A stretch of 42,624 nt of DNA from Oscillospiraceae bacterium (GCA_900770195.1 CAAGJI010000035.1:1-42624), one strand, 5' to 3'. Shown: positions 25,648 through 34,901, numbered from the stretch's first letter. The notes: generated by a model from the letters alone, not told the origin. Numbers and translations are program-made.

Positions 25648-26819
25648 TATGATTCAACCGGTGTAAATTCATCAAAATTATCATCATCAGAAGGTGCTTC
25701 AATAACAAGGTCTGTATCTGCAACAGCTGTTTCCGCCCCTGCTTCTCCTTCCGTTTCATCATCAGATGTTATTGAAAGAAGGTCTTTTGTCTTGTCCATA
25801 TTGGCAAGTATTTTATCTTCAACTTCCTTCATAAATCCAGGGTCTTTTTCAAGCATTTCCTTGACTTTATCTCTTCCCTGACCAAGTTTCTGGTCACCAT
25901 AACTGAACCACGAACCGCTCTTTTTGATTATATCAAGATTAACTGCAAGGTCTAAAACTTCACCTGTTCTTGAAATTCCCTTGCCATAAATAAGGTCAAA
26001 TTCGCATTCCTTAAAAGGCGGTGCAACTTTGTTTTTTGTTATTTTAACTTTTGTTTTCGCACCTATAATTTCAGAACCGCTTTTTATAAGTTCGCCTTTT
26101 CTTACTTCCATACGTACAGATGAATAGAATTTCAAAGCACGTCCGCCCGGTGTTGTTTCAGGATTTCCATACATCACACCGATTTTTTCTCTTACCTGAT
26201 TTATGAATATCGCAACGCAATTTGTTTTTGAAACAACTGCTGTAAGTTTTCTCATAGCCTGTGACATAAGTCTTGCAAGCTGTCCAACGTGTGTATCACC
26301 CATATCACCCTCAATTTCAGCCTTTGTTGTGAGTGCTGCAACTGAGTCAACAACCAGAACATCAATACCGCCTGAACGAACAAGCATTTCAGCAATTTCA
26401 AGTGCCTGTTCACCGCTGTCAGGCTGTGAAACAAGCAGATTATCTATATCAACACCAAGTGCCTTTGCATAAACAGGGTCAAGGGCATGTTCAACGTCAA
26501 TAAACGCAACTTCTCCGCCTTTTTTCTGTGCTTCCGCAATTATATGAAGTGCAACTGTTGTTTTACCTGAACTTTCAGGTCCGTACAATTCAACTATTCT
26601 TCCCTTTGGAACACCGCCTACACCAAGTGCAAGGTCAAGAAGCATTGAACCTGTCGGTATTGAATCAACTTCCATTGCCCTGTCTTCGCCAAGACGCATA
26701 ACAGAACCTTCACCATATGTTTTTTTAATCTGTGCAATTGCACGCTGTAACGCTTCTTTTTTTGCTTCAGCTGTTTCAGGTATAACAAGCTGCTTTTTCT
26801 TTTCTGATGCTTTCGCCAT
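25647..26819 (-). CDS. recA: Recombinase RecA
   Basis: This 390-residue ATP-dependent strand-exchange protein drives homologous recombination and the SOS response. Walker A is GPESSGKTT at 80-88, Walker B is VLVVDSVAAL, and loop 2 contains GNPETTPGGRALKFYSSVR. The C-terminal tail is long and acidic (Glu/Asp/Ala-rich), which in RecA proteins modulates DNA binding. The gene follows prmC by 3 bp and is coupled to recX. No clear SOS box or separate promoter is visible between prmC and recA, so expression depends on upstream promoters or on one inside prmC. Confidence 0.98.
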   Translation of the reverse strand: MAKASEKKKQLVIPETAEAKKEALQRAIAQIKKTYGEGSVMRLGEDRAMEVDSIPTGSMLLDLALGVGGVPKGRIVELYGPESSGKTTVALHIIAEAQKKGGEVAFIDVEHALDPVYAKALGVDIDNLLVSQPDSGEQALEIAEMLVRSGGIDVLVVDSVAALTTKAEIEGDMGDTHVGQLARLMSQAMRKLTAVVSKTNCVAIFINQVREKIGVMYGNPETTPGGRALKFYSSVRMEVRKGELIKSGSEIIGAKTKVKITKNKVAPPFKECEFDLIYGKGISRTGEVLDLAVNLDIIKKSGSWFSYGDQKLGQGRDKVKEMLEKDPGFMKEVEDKILANMDKTKDLLSITSDDETEGEAGAETAVADTDLVIEAPSDDDNFDEFTPVES

Positions 26820-26822
26820 ATA

Positions 26823-27695
26823 TTAACTCCTTTTCAATGCACTTACAACTCTTATAATGCCTGCGTAGTCTTTTCTGAAGGCAACGTCTGTAAAACCGTT
26901 TTCAAGGAAAATATCTCTGACAGCGTTATGCTGGTCTTTTCCCACTTCAAATGCAAGCATACCGTCTTTTTTAAGTGAACCTTTCCAGAGGTGGATTATT
27001 TTTCTGTAAAAATAAAGTCCGTCTTCACCGCCATAAAGTGCTGTAAAAGGTTCGTATGTAACTTCTTCCTGTCGTTTCATCATATCTGATTTTGTAAGAT
27101 ATGGCGGATTTGAAACAATCAGGTCAATATTTTTATAATCCTTTATTGTTGACTCTGAAAGAACATCATCCTGTTTGTAAATTACTTTTGATTTAAACTT
27201 CTTTACATTTGACACCAAATAAGAATATGCCTGTTCGTCATACTCTATTGCATATATTTTCATCTTGATTTTTTTTCTCATCTGGTCTTCTATTGCAAGA
27301 GGTATACAGCCTGTTCCACTGCACAAGTCAACAATACTTCTGTACCCTACTCTTTCAAAATGGCTAAGATATTCCATACAATGTTCTACAAGAACTTCCG
27401 TATCAGGTCTTGGAATAAGAACACCTTTTCCGACTTTCAGTTTAAGCCCGAAAAAGTCCCACGTTTTTATTATATATTGAAGCGGATAATGCGTTGAACG
27501 CTTTGTTGCTGCATCAAGTGTTTCTCTGTACTGTTTTTCTGTTATTTCTTTTTCAGGCATTCCGACTATTTCTTCTTTTGTAACTCCGCAAAACTCCTCC
27601 AGAAGAATATCTGTTTCAAAATCGTAACTTTCTATATCCGCATTTTTAAGCATTGAACGGACTGTCTGATGAATGTCTTTTAACTTTAACCCCAT
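26823..27695 (-). CDS. prmC: Release factor glutamine methyltransferase
   Basis: This 290-residue SAM-dependent enzyme methylates the GGQ glutamine of peptide-chain release factors. The N-terminal helical domain is followed by a Rossmann fold with DLCSGTGCI at 123-131, an acidic residue after motif I (IEYDEQA), and the N5-glutamine methyltransferase signature SNPPY at 195-199. The substrate prfA is not in this window. It overlaps the DUF1385 gene by 10 bp. Confidence 0.95.
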   Translation of the reverse strand: MGLKLKDIHQTVRSMLKNADIESYDFETDILLEEFCGVTKEEIVGMPEKEITEKQYRETLDAATKRSTHYPLQYIIKTWDFFGLKLKVGKGVLIPRPDTEVLVEHCMEYLSHFERVGYRSIVDLCSGTGCIPLAIEDQMRKKIKMKIYAIEYDEQAYSYLVSNVKKFKSKVIYKQDDVLSESTIKDYKNIDLIVSNPPYLTKSDMMKRQEEVTYEPFTALYGGEDGLYFYRKIIHLWKGSLKKDGMLAFEVGKDQHNAVRDIFLENGFTDVAFRKDYAGIIRVVSALKRS

Positions 27696-28699
27696 ATGTC
27701 ATCTTCCTCATTTTCAGGTATACATGGCTTTAGTGCAGCTATTGCACATTCAATCTGTGATGCATCCGGTTCTCTTGTTGTTATTCTCTGAAGCTGAAGT
27801 CCCGGCCATGAAAGAATTTTAGCAAAAACGCTGTCACTTCTTCCTGCAAATCTTATAAATTCATAGGATATCGAAACAACAATTGGCAGCAGACAAAGAC
27901 TGCATATAACTCTTTGCCATACTATTTTGAAAGGCACAAGACACATAACAAGTATGCTTATTATTAAAACTATAAATATAAAACTTGTTCCGCATCTTGG
28001 GTGAAGTCTTGTCTGTTTTTTAACATTTTCAACTGTAAGCGGAAGTCTTGCTTCATAGCAGGCAATTGTTTTATGTTCCGCTCCGTGATATTCATATGTG
28101 CGTCTTGTGTCTTTCATAAATCCCACAAGCCACATATAAAGAATAAAAATGGCAACTTTCACGATTCCCTCAAACAGACTTCTTAAAACAAGTCTGTCAT
28201 TTATTGCAGGTATAAATCCCACAAGCCATTTAGGCAGCCACATAAAAAGAACTAATGCTATGCCAAGTCCGAGTATGCAGGATATAACCATAAGAATTGT
28301 AAAAAATCCGTTACTGTCATCATCTTTTTTATCCGATTTTCCTAAAGTTGCTTTTTTTGCTTCTTTCTTTTCGAGTTTTTTCTTCTGTTTTTCTGTAAGT
28401 TCTTCCTCTTCTTCTTCGACCATCTGCTTTTCAGCCGATTTCATAGTGTATTTATAGCCGTCAATAAGAGATATAATGAAACTTGCAATACCTCTTATAA
28501 GAGGTGTTTTTTTATACCATGGAGCATTTTTTCCGTTTCTTTCGTCCCATATTTCAACGTCCATAGTTCCATCAGGAAGTCTGCACGCCATAGCACCTTT
28601 GTAAGCACCTTTCATCATAACACCTTCAACAAGTGCCTGACCGCCGATTTTCGTTTTATGTACAGCTTTTGCAGGCTGTTCTTTCTTTTCTTTGCTCAT
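27686..28699 (-). CDS. DUF1385 membrane protein
   Basis: This 337-residue DUF1385 protein is commonly encoded beside prmC and prfA in clostridia. It opens with the family's GGQALVEGVMMKG. A charged, Lys/Glu-rich insertion (about 80-120) precedes several hydrophobic segments. The conserved EYHGAEHKTIACYE and RLHPRCGTSFIF contain His and Cys residues that could bind metal. The biochemical role is not established. It starts 15 bp after the kinase stop and overlaps prmC, so it joins the two-component genes to the recA series. Confidence 0.9.
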   Translation of the reverse strand: MSKEKKEQPAKAVHKTKIGGQALVEGVMMKGAYKGAMACRLPDGTMDVEIWDERNGKNAPWYKKTPLIRGIASFIISLIDGYKYTMKSAEKQMVEEEEEELTEKQKKKLEKKEAKKATLGKSDKKDDDSNGFFTILMVISCILGLGIALVLFMWLPKWLVGFIPAINDRLVLRSLFEGIVKVAIFILYMWLVGFMKDTRRTYEYHGAEHKTIACYEARLPLTVENVKKQTRLHPRCGTSFIFIVLIISILVMCLVPFKIVWQRVICSLCLLPIVVSISYEFIRFAGRSDSVFAKILSWPGLQLQRITTREPDASQIECAIAALKPCIPENEEDDIWG

Positions 28700-28713
28700 A
28701 AAATCTGCCTTTC

Positions 28714-30144
28714 TTATTTTTCTGTATCGTAAGGTATTGATATAACAACCGTTGTACCAACACCCTCTTTACTTGTTATATTAAGTGACCCCTTGTGCAT
28801 TTCAATAATTTCATTTGCAACTGCAAGCCCGATTCCCGAACCACGTCTTGTAAGATTTGCCCTGTAAAATTTTGTTTTGATTTTTGGCAGGTCCTCTGCA
28901 CTCACACCGCAACCCATATCATTGACAACAACCTCGATTTTCCCGTTTCTTGCCCCTGCTTCAACAGTAACGCAGCCTTTCGGGTCTGAATATTTTATGG
29001 CATTGTCTATAACATTTATAAAAACCTGTCTTATTCTGTTTTTATCTCCGTTTATAAGTGGAAGATTTTCAGGTGCTTTATATATAACTTCTATCTGGTC
29101 TTTTTTTGCCTTTTGACTGTATATTAAAACAGCATCTTCAAGTTCCGCCAAAATATCAACAAGTGAATAAGAAAGAGAAAAATGTCCTGTCTGCATTCTT
29201 GAAAAATCAAGAAGTTCTTCAACCATTTCAGAAAGTCTGTTGGATTCGCTTATGATAATTCTTATTCCTTTTTTCATCATATCCTTGTCAACATCATCAT
29301 AGCTGACAGTTTCCGCCCAGCCTTTTATTGCTGTAAGAGGAGTTTTAAGTTCATGAGAAACGGAAGATATAAACTCATTTTTCATAGCGTCAGCATTTTC
29401 AAGTGCTGATGCCATTTTATTAAGTGCCGAACCAAGCTGACCAAGTTCATCTTCGGAAGTAACATTTATTTTCTCCTTGAAATTACCCATTGCAAATTTA
29501 TTTGCAATTCTGTTTATATCAAGAATAGGTTTAAGAATTGAATTTATAAAATAAAGTCCTGTAAAAACAATAAGCAAAAATATTCCCAGCGTAACCGCAA
29601 TTATTGAAAAAGCAAGCGAACGAAGATTTTTATCCACAAGAGACATGGAAGAAACCACACGGACAACGCTGTATTCGCTGCCGTAAGCGGATATATCAAC
29701 TGAAACGGCAATAACTTTTTCACCGCCCGAAATTTTTCCAACCCAGGTTCCGACACCTGTCGACATAAGCTGTTCATAGTCAGGCATACGTTCATCTGAT
29801 TCAGGTGAAAATCCCGAAGATGTAACGGTAACCTCGCCATCTCTGCCTATTGCCATAAGTTCCATTCTGTCTTTGTCAGAAAAACTTTCAACGGTATTTT
29901 GAAGTTCCGTTGAAAAATTTATATTTTCATCTTCCGAATATTTTTTCAGAATTGTTGTAACAGAAGAAAGTTTCGTTGAAAGATATTGTTTTGCGTTATT
30001 GTAAAAATAATTTTTAAGTGCAAATATCGCAACAACATCTATAACAACAAGTACCAGAAACACAAGTCCAAGGTGATTTAAAACCCATCTTCTGCTTATT
30101 GACTTGCTTGCGAACTTATTTTTCCCGTGTTTTTTAGTTTTCAT
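28714..30144 (-). CDS. Membrane sensor histidine kinase
   Basis: The protein has 476 residues from the ATG at 30144. A longer frame to 30201 exists, but it would overlap the response regulator by 68 bp and add a segment that does not look like kinase, so I prefer the shorter form (11-bp overlap). Transmembrane segments near 24-44 and 178-200 enclose a sensor domain of about 130 residues. HAMP, the H box with His264 (VSHELKTPLTAIKGW), N box NVIDNAIKYSD and G boxes DMGCGV and GSGIGLAVANEI follow. It partners with the regulator at 30134-30832. The lipoprotein upstream may help it sense the envelope. Confidence 0.93.
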   Translation of the reverse strand: MKTKKHGKNKFASKSISRRWVLNHLGLVFLVLVVIDVVAIFALKNYFYNNAKQYLSTKLSSVTTILKKYSEDENINFSTELQNTVESFSDKDRMELMAIGRDGEVTVTSSGFSPESDERMPDYEQLMSTGVGTWVGKISGGEKVIAVSVDISAYGSEYSVVRVVSSMSLVDKNLRSLAFSIIAVTLGIFLLIVFTGLYFINSILKPILDINRIANKFAMGNFKEKINVTSEDELGQLGSALNKMASALENADAMKNEFISSVSHELKTPLTAIKGWAETVSYDDVDKDMMKKGIRIIISESNRLSEMVEELLDFSRMQTGHFSLSYSLVDILAELEDAVLIYSQKAKKDQIEVIYKAPENLPLINGDKNRIRQVFINVIDNAIKYSDPKGCVTVEAGARNGKIEVVVNDMGCGVSAEDLPKIKTKFYRANLTRRGSGIGLAVANEIIEMHKGSLNITSKEGVGTTVVISIPYDTEK

Positions 30145-30832
30145 TCCACTTATAGCCAAAGCCCCATATTGTAAGAATATATTGCGGACTTGACGGTACA
30201 TCTTCTATTTTAAGTCTTATTCTTCTTATATTAACGTCAACTATTTTGTCATCGCCATAATAGTTTTCGCCCCATATATGTTTAAGAATGCTGTCCCTGT
30301 CAAGTGCAGTATTTTTATTATTCATAAAAAATTCAAGTATCTGATATTCAACCTGTGTTAAATCAAGAAGTTTTCCGTCTTTTGTGACTGTTCTGCTTTT
30401 AAGGTCAAGGACAAAAGGTCCTGACTCCAACACCTGTTCAGAATTTTTTTTGTCTGAATTTATGCAGACACGTCTGTGTATTGCATCAACTCTTGCAGTA
30501 AGTTCAGAAGGAGAAAAAGGCTTTGTCATATAGTCATCTGCACCAAGCATAAGACCGTTTACCTTATCCATTTCCTGTGCTTTTGCTGAAAGCATAATAA
30601 TTCCGACAGTATCGCTTTTTTCTCTTATTTTTTTACATACTGTGAAACCATCTATTCCGGGCATCATTATATCAAGCAAAACTATATCAAAATTTCCGTT
30701 ATTTTCATCAAAAACTTTTATTGCATCTTCTCCGCAGTTAACATCAGTAACATCATAACCTGCACGCTGCAAATTTATAACTATAAATTCCCTTATTGCA
30801 TCTTCATCTTCACATATAAGTACACGACGCAT
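30134..30832 (-). CDS. OmpR/PhoB-family response regulator
   Basis: The protein has 232 residues. The receiver has the acidic residues Glu8/Asp9, phosphoacceptor Asp54 in IVLLDIMMPGIDGF, and Lys104 in DDYMTKPFSP. The winged-helix domain ends DDKIVDVNIRRIRLKIED and ILTIWGFGYKW. An AGGAGG precedes the ATG, and the gene starts 17 bp after the lipoprotein stop. The kinase gene overlaps its 3' end. The targets are unknown. Confidence 0.95.
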   Translation of the reverse strand: MRRVLICEDEDAIREFIVINLQRAGYDVTDVNCGEDAIKVFDENNGNFDIVLLDIMMPGIDGFTVCKKIREKSDTVGIIMLSAKAQEMDKVNGLMLGADDYMTKPFSPSELTARVDAIHRRVCINSDKKNSEQVLESGPFVLDLKSRTVTKDGKLLDLTQVEYQILEFFMNNKNTALDRDSILKHIWGENYYGDDKIVDVNIRRIRLKIEDVPSSPQYILTIWGFGYKWNEN

Positions 30833-30849
30833 ATCTTCATAACCTCCTG

Positions 30850-32172
30850 TTAATTTACAAAGAAAATATTTCCCTTTATCATTTCTGTTTTTCTTATAAG
30901 TTTATCTTCAGACTGCGGAACATATATAAGACTGTATGCTCCAAGGTGCTCATTTATCTGAGTATATCCGTCTGAAACGAGGTCTGCTGCCTCGTCTGCT
31001 GTTTTTCCTGCCGCTACATAAAGAAGTGCGGAAGTACTTTGTTCAATTGAATTGCTGTATCTTGCAAAAACATATTCTTCTTTTACAGAATCAAAAATGC
31101 AGGTGACATTATTTTTCCATGCAGGAGGAAGAACAAAAGCCAATCCTCCGCTTATATTATAGTATCCCACATATTTTTCTGAAAAAGAACTGCCATCATC
31201 TTTCAGCCAGACCGTTTTATAAACGGCATCTGTGTCTGTTTCCACATAGCCCGGAAAAAGTTCGCCTTTTACGGGAACTTCTATCTGACCATCGCTGTCT
31301 ATGTCAACAGAAGCATATTCCTGCTGTCGCTGTGTCAGAGTTAAATCTCTTTCCGAAATTTCCATTTTGTTATTTATTATATGCAGGACTTCTGTCTGTA
31401 TAGTTGAAGACCCGACAATTTCATCTATGTAAACGCTTGTTGAACCGTCCGAAAGCGAACCAAAAAGCACATTTTTTACATCTGAGGCAAGCTCGCTAAG
31501 ATTTCTTTCAATGGGGTGCGGTGCAAGACCTGCACTGTCAAATTCATAATAGACAGCCTTTGAGGTTTCTTCTGTGTTTGTAATATTTTGTATAACAAAC
31601 AGTTCGTTTTTACCGTCTTTATCGTAGTCATCTACTGAATAATAATTGTAAGGTGTGCGGAAGGTCGTATTAAGCATCAAGTCTTTGTACTTATATATAA
31701 CAAGTGACTTTCCCGTACCGCTTACAAACGAATAGCCTATTGAAATGTAGGTTGTGTCAGATTCGCCAAGTTTTCTTATATCAATTTTTTCAACTTCCGT
31801 ACCATCTGCTGCTGCATCAAAAACGGAACTCCATTTATTGTTTTTTATATCAAGAACATTTATGCGAAGTTCATCTTCACCTGCCGCTGAATTTTTCTTG
31901 TAAAAAACAATTGCTTCATCTTCTTTGTCATCATCAAGGTCAGCTATAATAAAAGATGAAAGATTTTCTCCTGTTTTAGGGTATTGAAGCGTTATACTGT
32001 TTCCGACTGAATTTGTAAGTGCATTATATATCTGCTGTTGCTGTTTTGTCAGTTTCGGCGGAGTTAAAAGCGTTTCAATACTCGTACTGAAGGTACAGCC
32101 TGTTAAAGAAAAAATCAGAAAAAGAAGGAAAATCGGAAATATACAAAATCCGTGTTTTCGCTTAAATTTCAT
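30850..32172 (-). CDS. Lipoprotein with FG-GAP/VCBS-like repeats
   Basis: The protein has 440 residues. The signal peptide ends in a lipobox, FSLTGC, so it should be a lipid-anchored surface protein. The body contains several Asp-rich calcium-loop-like motifs (DLDDDKEDEA, DYDKDGKNEL, DIDSDGQIEV), spaced as in VCBS/FG-GAP beta-propeller proteins. It is the first gene of the series leading into the two-component system (17 bp spacing), which suggests an envelope-sensing or accessory role; that is inference. Confidence 0.75.
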   Translation of the reverse strand: MKFKRKHGFCIFPIFLLFLIFSLTGCTFSTSIETLLTPPKLTKQQQQIYNALTNSVGNSITLQYPKTGENLSSFIIADLDDDKEDEAIVFYKKNSAAGEDELRINVLDIKNNKWSSVFDAAADGTEVEKIDIRKLGESDTTYISIGYSFVSGTGKSLVIYKYKDLMLNTTFRTPYNYYSVDDYDKDGKNELFVIQNITNTEETSKAVYYEFDSAGLAPHPIERNLSELASDVKNVLFGSLSDGSTSVYIDEIVGSSTIQTEVLHIINNKMEISERDLTLTQRQQEYASVDIDSDGQIEVPVKGELFPGYVETDTDAVYKTVWLKDDGSSFSEKYVGYYNISGGLAFVLPPAWKNNVTCIFDSVKEEYVFARYSNSIEQSTSALLYVAAGKTADEAADLVSDGYTQINEHLGAYSLIYVPQSEDKLIRKTEMIKGNIFFVN

Positions 32173-32218
32173 ATCAAAGATTTCCTCCTTTTTTCTGAAA
32201 ATATCTGAAACTGCCTGT

Positions 32219-33577
32219 TTATCTTTCGTTTATAGGTTTGTAGGCACGTCTTTTTTCAACAACTTTGTAGGCAGGTCTTATAATTCTCTTGCCTGTCATA
32301 ATTTCTTCCATTCTGTGTGCTGCCCAGCCTGCTATTCTTGCGGTTGCAAAAAGCGGAGTAAAGAGTTCTTCAGGTATTCCGAGCATTCTGTAAACAAGAC
32401 CCGAATAAAGGTCAACATTTGCACAAATATCTTTGTCAATACCCTTCACACTCTTCATAAGCTGAGGTGTAAGCTCTTCAATAAGACTTAAAAGTTTAAA
32501 TTCCTTTTCAATTTCTCTGCCTTTTGAAAGTTCAAAAGCTCTTCTTTTGATTATCTTTGCACGAGGGTCAGAAAGTGTATATACAGCGTGTCCCATTCCA
32601 TATATAAGACCGGAACGGTCGCCTGCTTCTTTTTTGAGCATTTTTGTAAGATAATCAGCAACTTCTCCTGTATCTTCCCAATTTTTAACGTGTGCTTCAA
32701 TATCATCAAGCATATTTATAACTTTAATATTCGCACCGCCGTGACGAGGACCTTTAAGTGAATTTATAGCACCTGAATAAGCTGAAAAGGCATCTGTTCC
32801 CGAAGATGTCAAAACTCTGCAAGTAAAAGTTGAGTTATTACCGCCACCGTGTTCAGCCTGAAGCATAAGAAGAGTATCAAGAAGCTGTGCTTCTTTTTTT
32901 GTATATTCTCTGTCGCTTCTTGTTAAAGAAAGGATAGTCTGTGCAGTATTTTCGTCTTTTCTTAAAGGGTGAAAATACATTGTCTGATTATCATATTTAT
33001 ATTTTTTAGCCTGATAAGCTTCGCTTATCAGAACAGGTATTCTTGCAATAAGTCCGAGTGCAATATGCATTTCGTCCTCGATTGTTGTATTATCAGGGTC
33101 TTCTTCTGATGAATAAAGCGAAAGAACACATCTTGAAAGTTTATTCATTATATTTTTTGAAGGAGAACGAATTATAGAACCAACCTGAAAATCAGGCGGA
33201 AGTTCACGTCTTTCTGCAAGATACTGAGTAAAATTATCAAGTTCAAATTGTTTAGGAAGTCTTCCGAACAAAAGAAGAAAAACTATTTCCTCATAACCGA
33301 ATCTGTCTTCCTTTTCAACATTTTCAATACAGTCAACAATACTGTAACCACGGAAAAAGAGTTCACCTTCAATTGAAAGTTTTTCACAGTCATCCATCAT
33401 ATAACCGTGAACACTGCAAACTTTTGTTATTCCGGCAGGAACACCTGAACCGTCACTGTTTCTAAGGCCTCTCTTAACGTGATATTTTTCATAAAATCCC
33501 GGATCAATCACGGAATTTTTTTTAAGATCTTCGCATAAACTTTTGATAACAGCATCGTCATCATAAATATTTGGCAT
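32219..33577 (-). CDS. Citrate synthase family protein
   Basis: The 452-residue enzyme condenses acetyl-CoA with oxaloacetate, or a related acyl-CoA pair. Catalytic residues are visible as His in QAEHGGGNNSTF, His in YGMGHAVYTLSDPRA, and Asp in the C-terminal VDLYSGLVY. It is longer than the minimal bacterial form, as in clostridial citrate/2-methylcitrate synthases, and Re-type activity is not implied by this fold. It most likely supplies citrate for 2-oxoglutarate and glutamate synthesis in an anaerobe. Its promoter is consensus and overlaps a perfect 12-bp palindrome. No aconitase or isocitrate dehydrogenase gene is adjacent. Confidence 0.93.
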   Translation of the reverse strand: MPNIYDDDAVIKSLCEDLKKNSVIDPGFYEKYHVKRGLRNSDGSGVPAGITKVCSVHGYMMDDCEKLSIEGELFFRGYSIVDCIENVEKEDRFGYEEIVFLLLFGRLPKQFELDNFTQYLAERRELPPDFQVGSIIRSPSKNIMNKLSRCVLSLYSSEEDPDNTTIEDEMHIALGLIARIPVLISEAYQAKKYKYDNQTMYFHPLRKDENTAQTILSLTRSDREYTKKEAQLLDTLLMLQAEHGGGNNSTFTCRVLTSSGTDAFSAYSGAINSLKGPRHGGANIKVINMLDDIEAHVKNWEDTGEVADYLTKMLKKEAGDRSGLIYGMGHAVYTLSDPRAKIIKRRAFELSKGREIEKEFKLLSLIEELTPQLMKSVKGIDKDICANVDLYSGLVYRMLGIPEELFTPLFATARIAGWAAHRMEEIMTGKRIIRPAYKVVEKRRAYKPINER

Positions 33578-33613
33578 ATCGGTCTACTCCTTTTTTAGTT
33601 ATTTCCCCTTCTT

Positions 33614-33641
33614 TATATAAGTATAGAATTATACTTATATA
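33614..33641. promoter_or_regulatory. Perfect palindrome at the citrate synthase transcription start, probable operator
   Basis: TATATAAGTATA and TATACTTATATA are exact inverted arms of 12 bp around GAAT. The site abuts the -10 (33641-33646) and covers the expected start near 33634, where a bound repressor would block transcription. No T run follows it, so it is not a terminator. The binding protein is unknown. Confidence 0.6.
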
Positions 33642-33669
33642 TTATACACCATTTTGCATTGATTGTCAA
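33641..33669 (-). promoter_or_regulatory. Sigma-A promoter of citrate synthase
   Basis: On the minus strand, TTGACA (33664-33669), a 17-bp spacer and TATAAT (33641-33646) form a perfect consensus, immediately followed by the palindrome at 33614-33641. Confidence 0.88.
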
Positions 33670-33707
33670 ATAAAATATTATCTTGAAAGAAATTAAAGAG
33701 GATTATT

Positions 33708-34769
33708 ATGAAAAGACTTCCTTTATACGCTTTATCTGTAAGTTTTATATCTGTTTTTACGGCTTTTCTTGCACAAAACAGCCTGAAACCGCAAGAAAAA
33801 AATCAAAATGAAATTTCAGTGAAAACAGAATCAAATACGGCAGAAAACATTGAAATCTCAACACAAAACGAAAAAAAATCCGAAAGTTCAATTGAAATAA
33901 ATGATTTTCTTGTACTTGACAAAGATTCTGACTGTGTTATGCGTGTTTCCGCAAAAGAATATGTTATAGGTGCAGTAGCTGCGGAAATGCCTGCTGAATT
34001 TGAAGAAGAAGCCTTAAAAGCACAAGCTGTTGCAGCATATACATATGCAGTAAGGCAGAAAAAAATTTCAGCTGAAAAAAATAATCCTGAACTTCACGGT
34101 GCGGATTTTTCGGACGACCCTGAAATTTATCAGGCTTTTTATTCAAATGAAGAATTAAAAAAGATTTTTGGCAGCAACTATGATAAATACTATAATAAAA
34201 TAAACTCGGCAGTTGAAGATGTTTTCGGTTATTGCATCTATTACGAAAATGAGCCTGTTATAGCCGCTTTTCACTCAATTTCTTCGGGAAAAACGGAAAG
34301 TGCAAAAAATGTTTGGGGAACTGACGTACCTTATCTTGTTTCAGTCGACAGCGAAAACGATAAAGACGCAAAAGGGTACAATTCAGAAGTTGTTCTGTCC
34401 GCTGATGAAGTTTTCAACAAGCTTTCAAAAGTGTGTGGAAAAGATAAAACCGATAAATTCAAAGACACTCCCAAAAAACTTTTCGAGAACATAAAAAGAG
34501 ATGATTCCAGCTATATTTCGCATATTTTAATAGATGATAAAGAAATAAGCGGTGAACAGCTGCGTGATATTTTCGGCTTGCGTTCTGCCAATTTTGAAGT
34601 AGTTTTCAACACTGAAAAAAATGAATTTACTTTTAACGTAAAAGGTTACGGTCACGGCGTTGGAATGAGTCAATATGGTGCTGAAAAAATGGCGGAAACG
34701 GGTTCAGATTGGAAAGAAATTTTAAATCACTACTACCCTAATACTTCTGTAATGAGAAATGAGGAGTGA
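33708..34769 (+). CDS. spoIID: SpoIID/LytB-domain protein (stage II sporulation protein D-like)
   Basis: The protein has 353 residues: an N-terminal membrane anchor (about 5-22), a Lys/Glu/Ser-rich linker, then the SpoIID/LytB domain from about residue 65. Conserved words are YVIGAVAAEMPAEFEEEALKAQAVAAYTYA (residues about 85-114), AFHSISSGKTESA, VPYLVSVDS and GYGHGVGMSQYGAE. SpoIID is a lytic transglycosylase acting on denuded glycan during engulfment; related proteins exist in non-sporulating ruminococci, so the symbol is by family. The last codons (VMRNEE and stop) lie inside a dispersed repeat. Weak promoter evidence only. Confidence 0.85.
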   Translation: MKRLPLYALSVSFISVFTAFLAQNSLKPQEKNQNEISVKTESNTAENIEISTQNEKKSESSIEINDFLVLDKDSDCVMRVSAKEYVIGAVAAEMPAEFEEEALKAQAVAAYTYAVRQKKISAEKNNPELHGADFSDDPEIYQAFYSNEELKKIFGSNYDKYYNKINSAVEDVFGYCIYYENEPVIAAFHSISSGKTESAKNVWGTDVPYLVSVDSENDKDAKGYNSEVVLSADEVFNKLSKVCGKDKTDKFKDTPKKLFENIKRDDSSYISHILIDDKEISGEQLRDIFGLRSANFEVVFNTEKNEFTFNVKGYGHGVGMSQYGAEKMAETGSDWKEILNHYYPNTSVMRNEE

Positions 34770-34795
34770 GGAAGCGGCGTGTCGCCTCCTTATAA
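34751..34795 (+). repeat. Dispersed repeat overlapping the 3' end of the SpoIID-like gene
   Basis: AATGAGAAATGAGGAGTGAG and GAAGCGGCGTG match the element at 120-150 (AATGAGAAATTAGGAAGCGG) and one arm of the palindrome at 13001-13056. The SpoIID stop codon TGA is inside it, so the repeat contributes the final codons. Confidence 0.6.
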
Positions 34796-34832
34796 TGAGT
34801 AATTTAAATAGTTACTAATTTTAAAAAAAAGA

Positions 34833-34861
34833 TTGACACAAATATTATTTTGTGGTAAAAT
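34833..34861 (+). promoter_or_regulatory. Sigma-A promoter of the PH-domain / FkbM operon
   Basis: TTGACA (34833-34838), a 17-bp spacer and TAAAAT (34856-34861) are present. The start near 34868 is about 34 bases before the preferred ATG at 34902. Confidence 0.8.
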
Positions 34862-34901
34862 ATAAGGTGAATTATTATAGCATATGAAAGGAAAAATTTA
34901 T

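Noticed and set aside
30145..30201. Longer N-terminus for the histidine kinase at 28714
   Set aside because: The extra 19 residues overlap the response-regulator gene by 68 bp and do not resemble a kinase N-terminus; the ATG at 30144 gives the usual short overlap.
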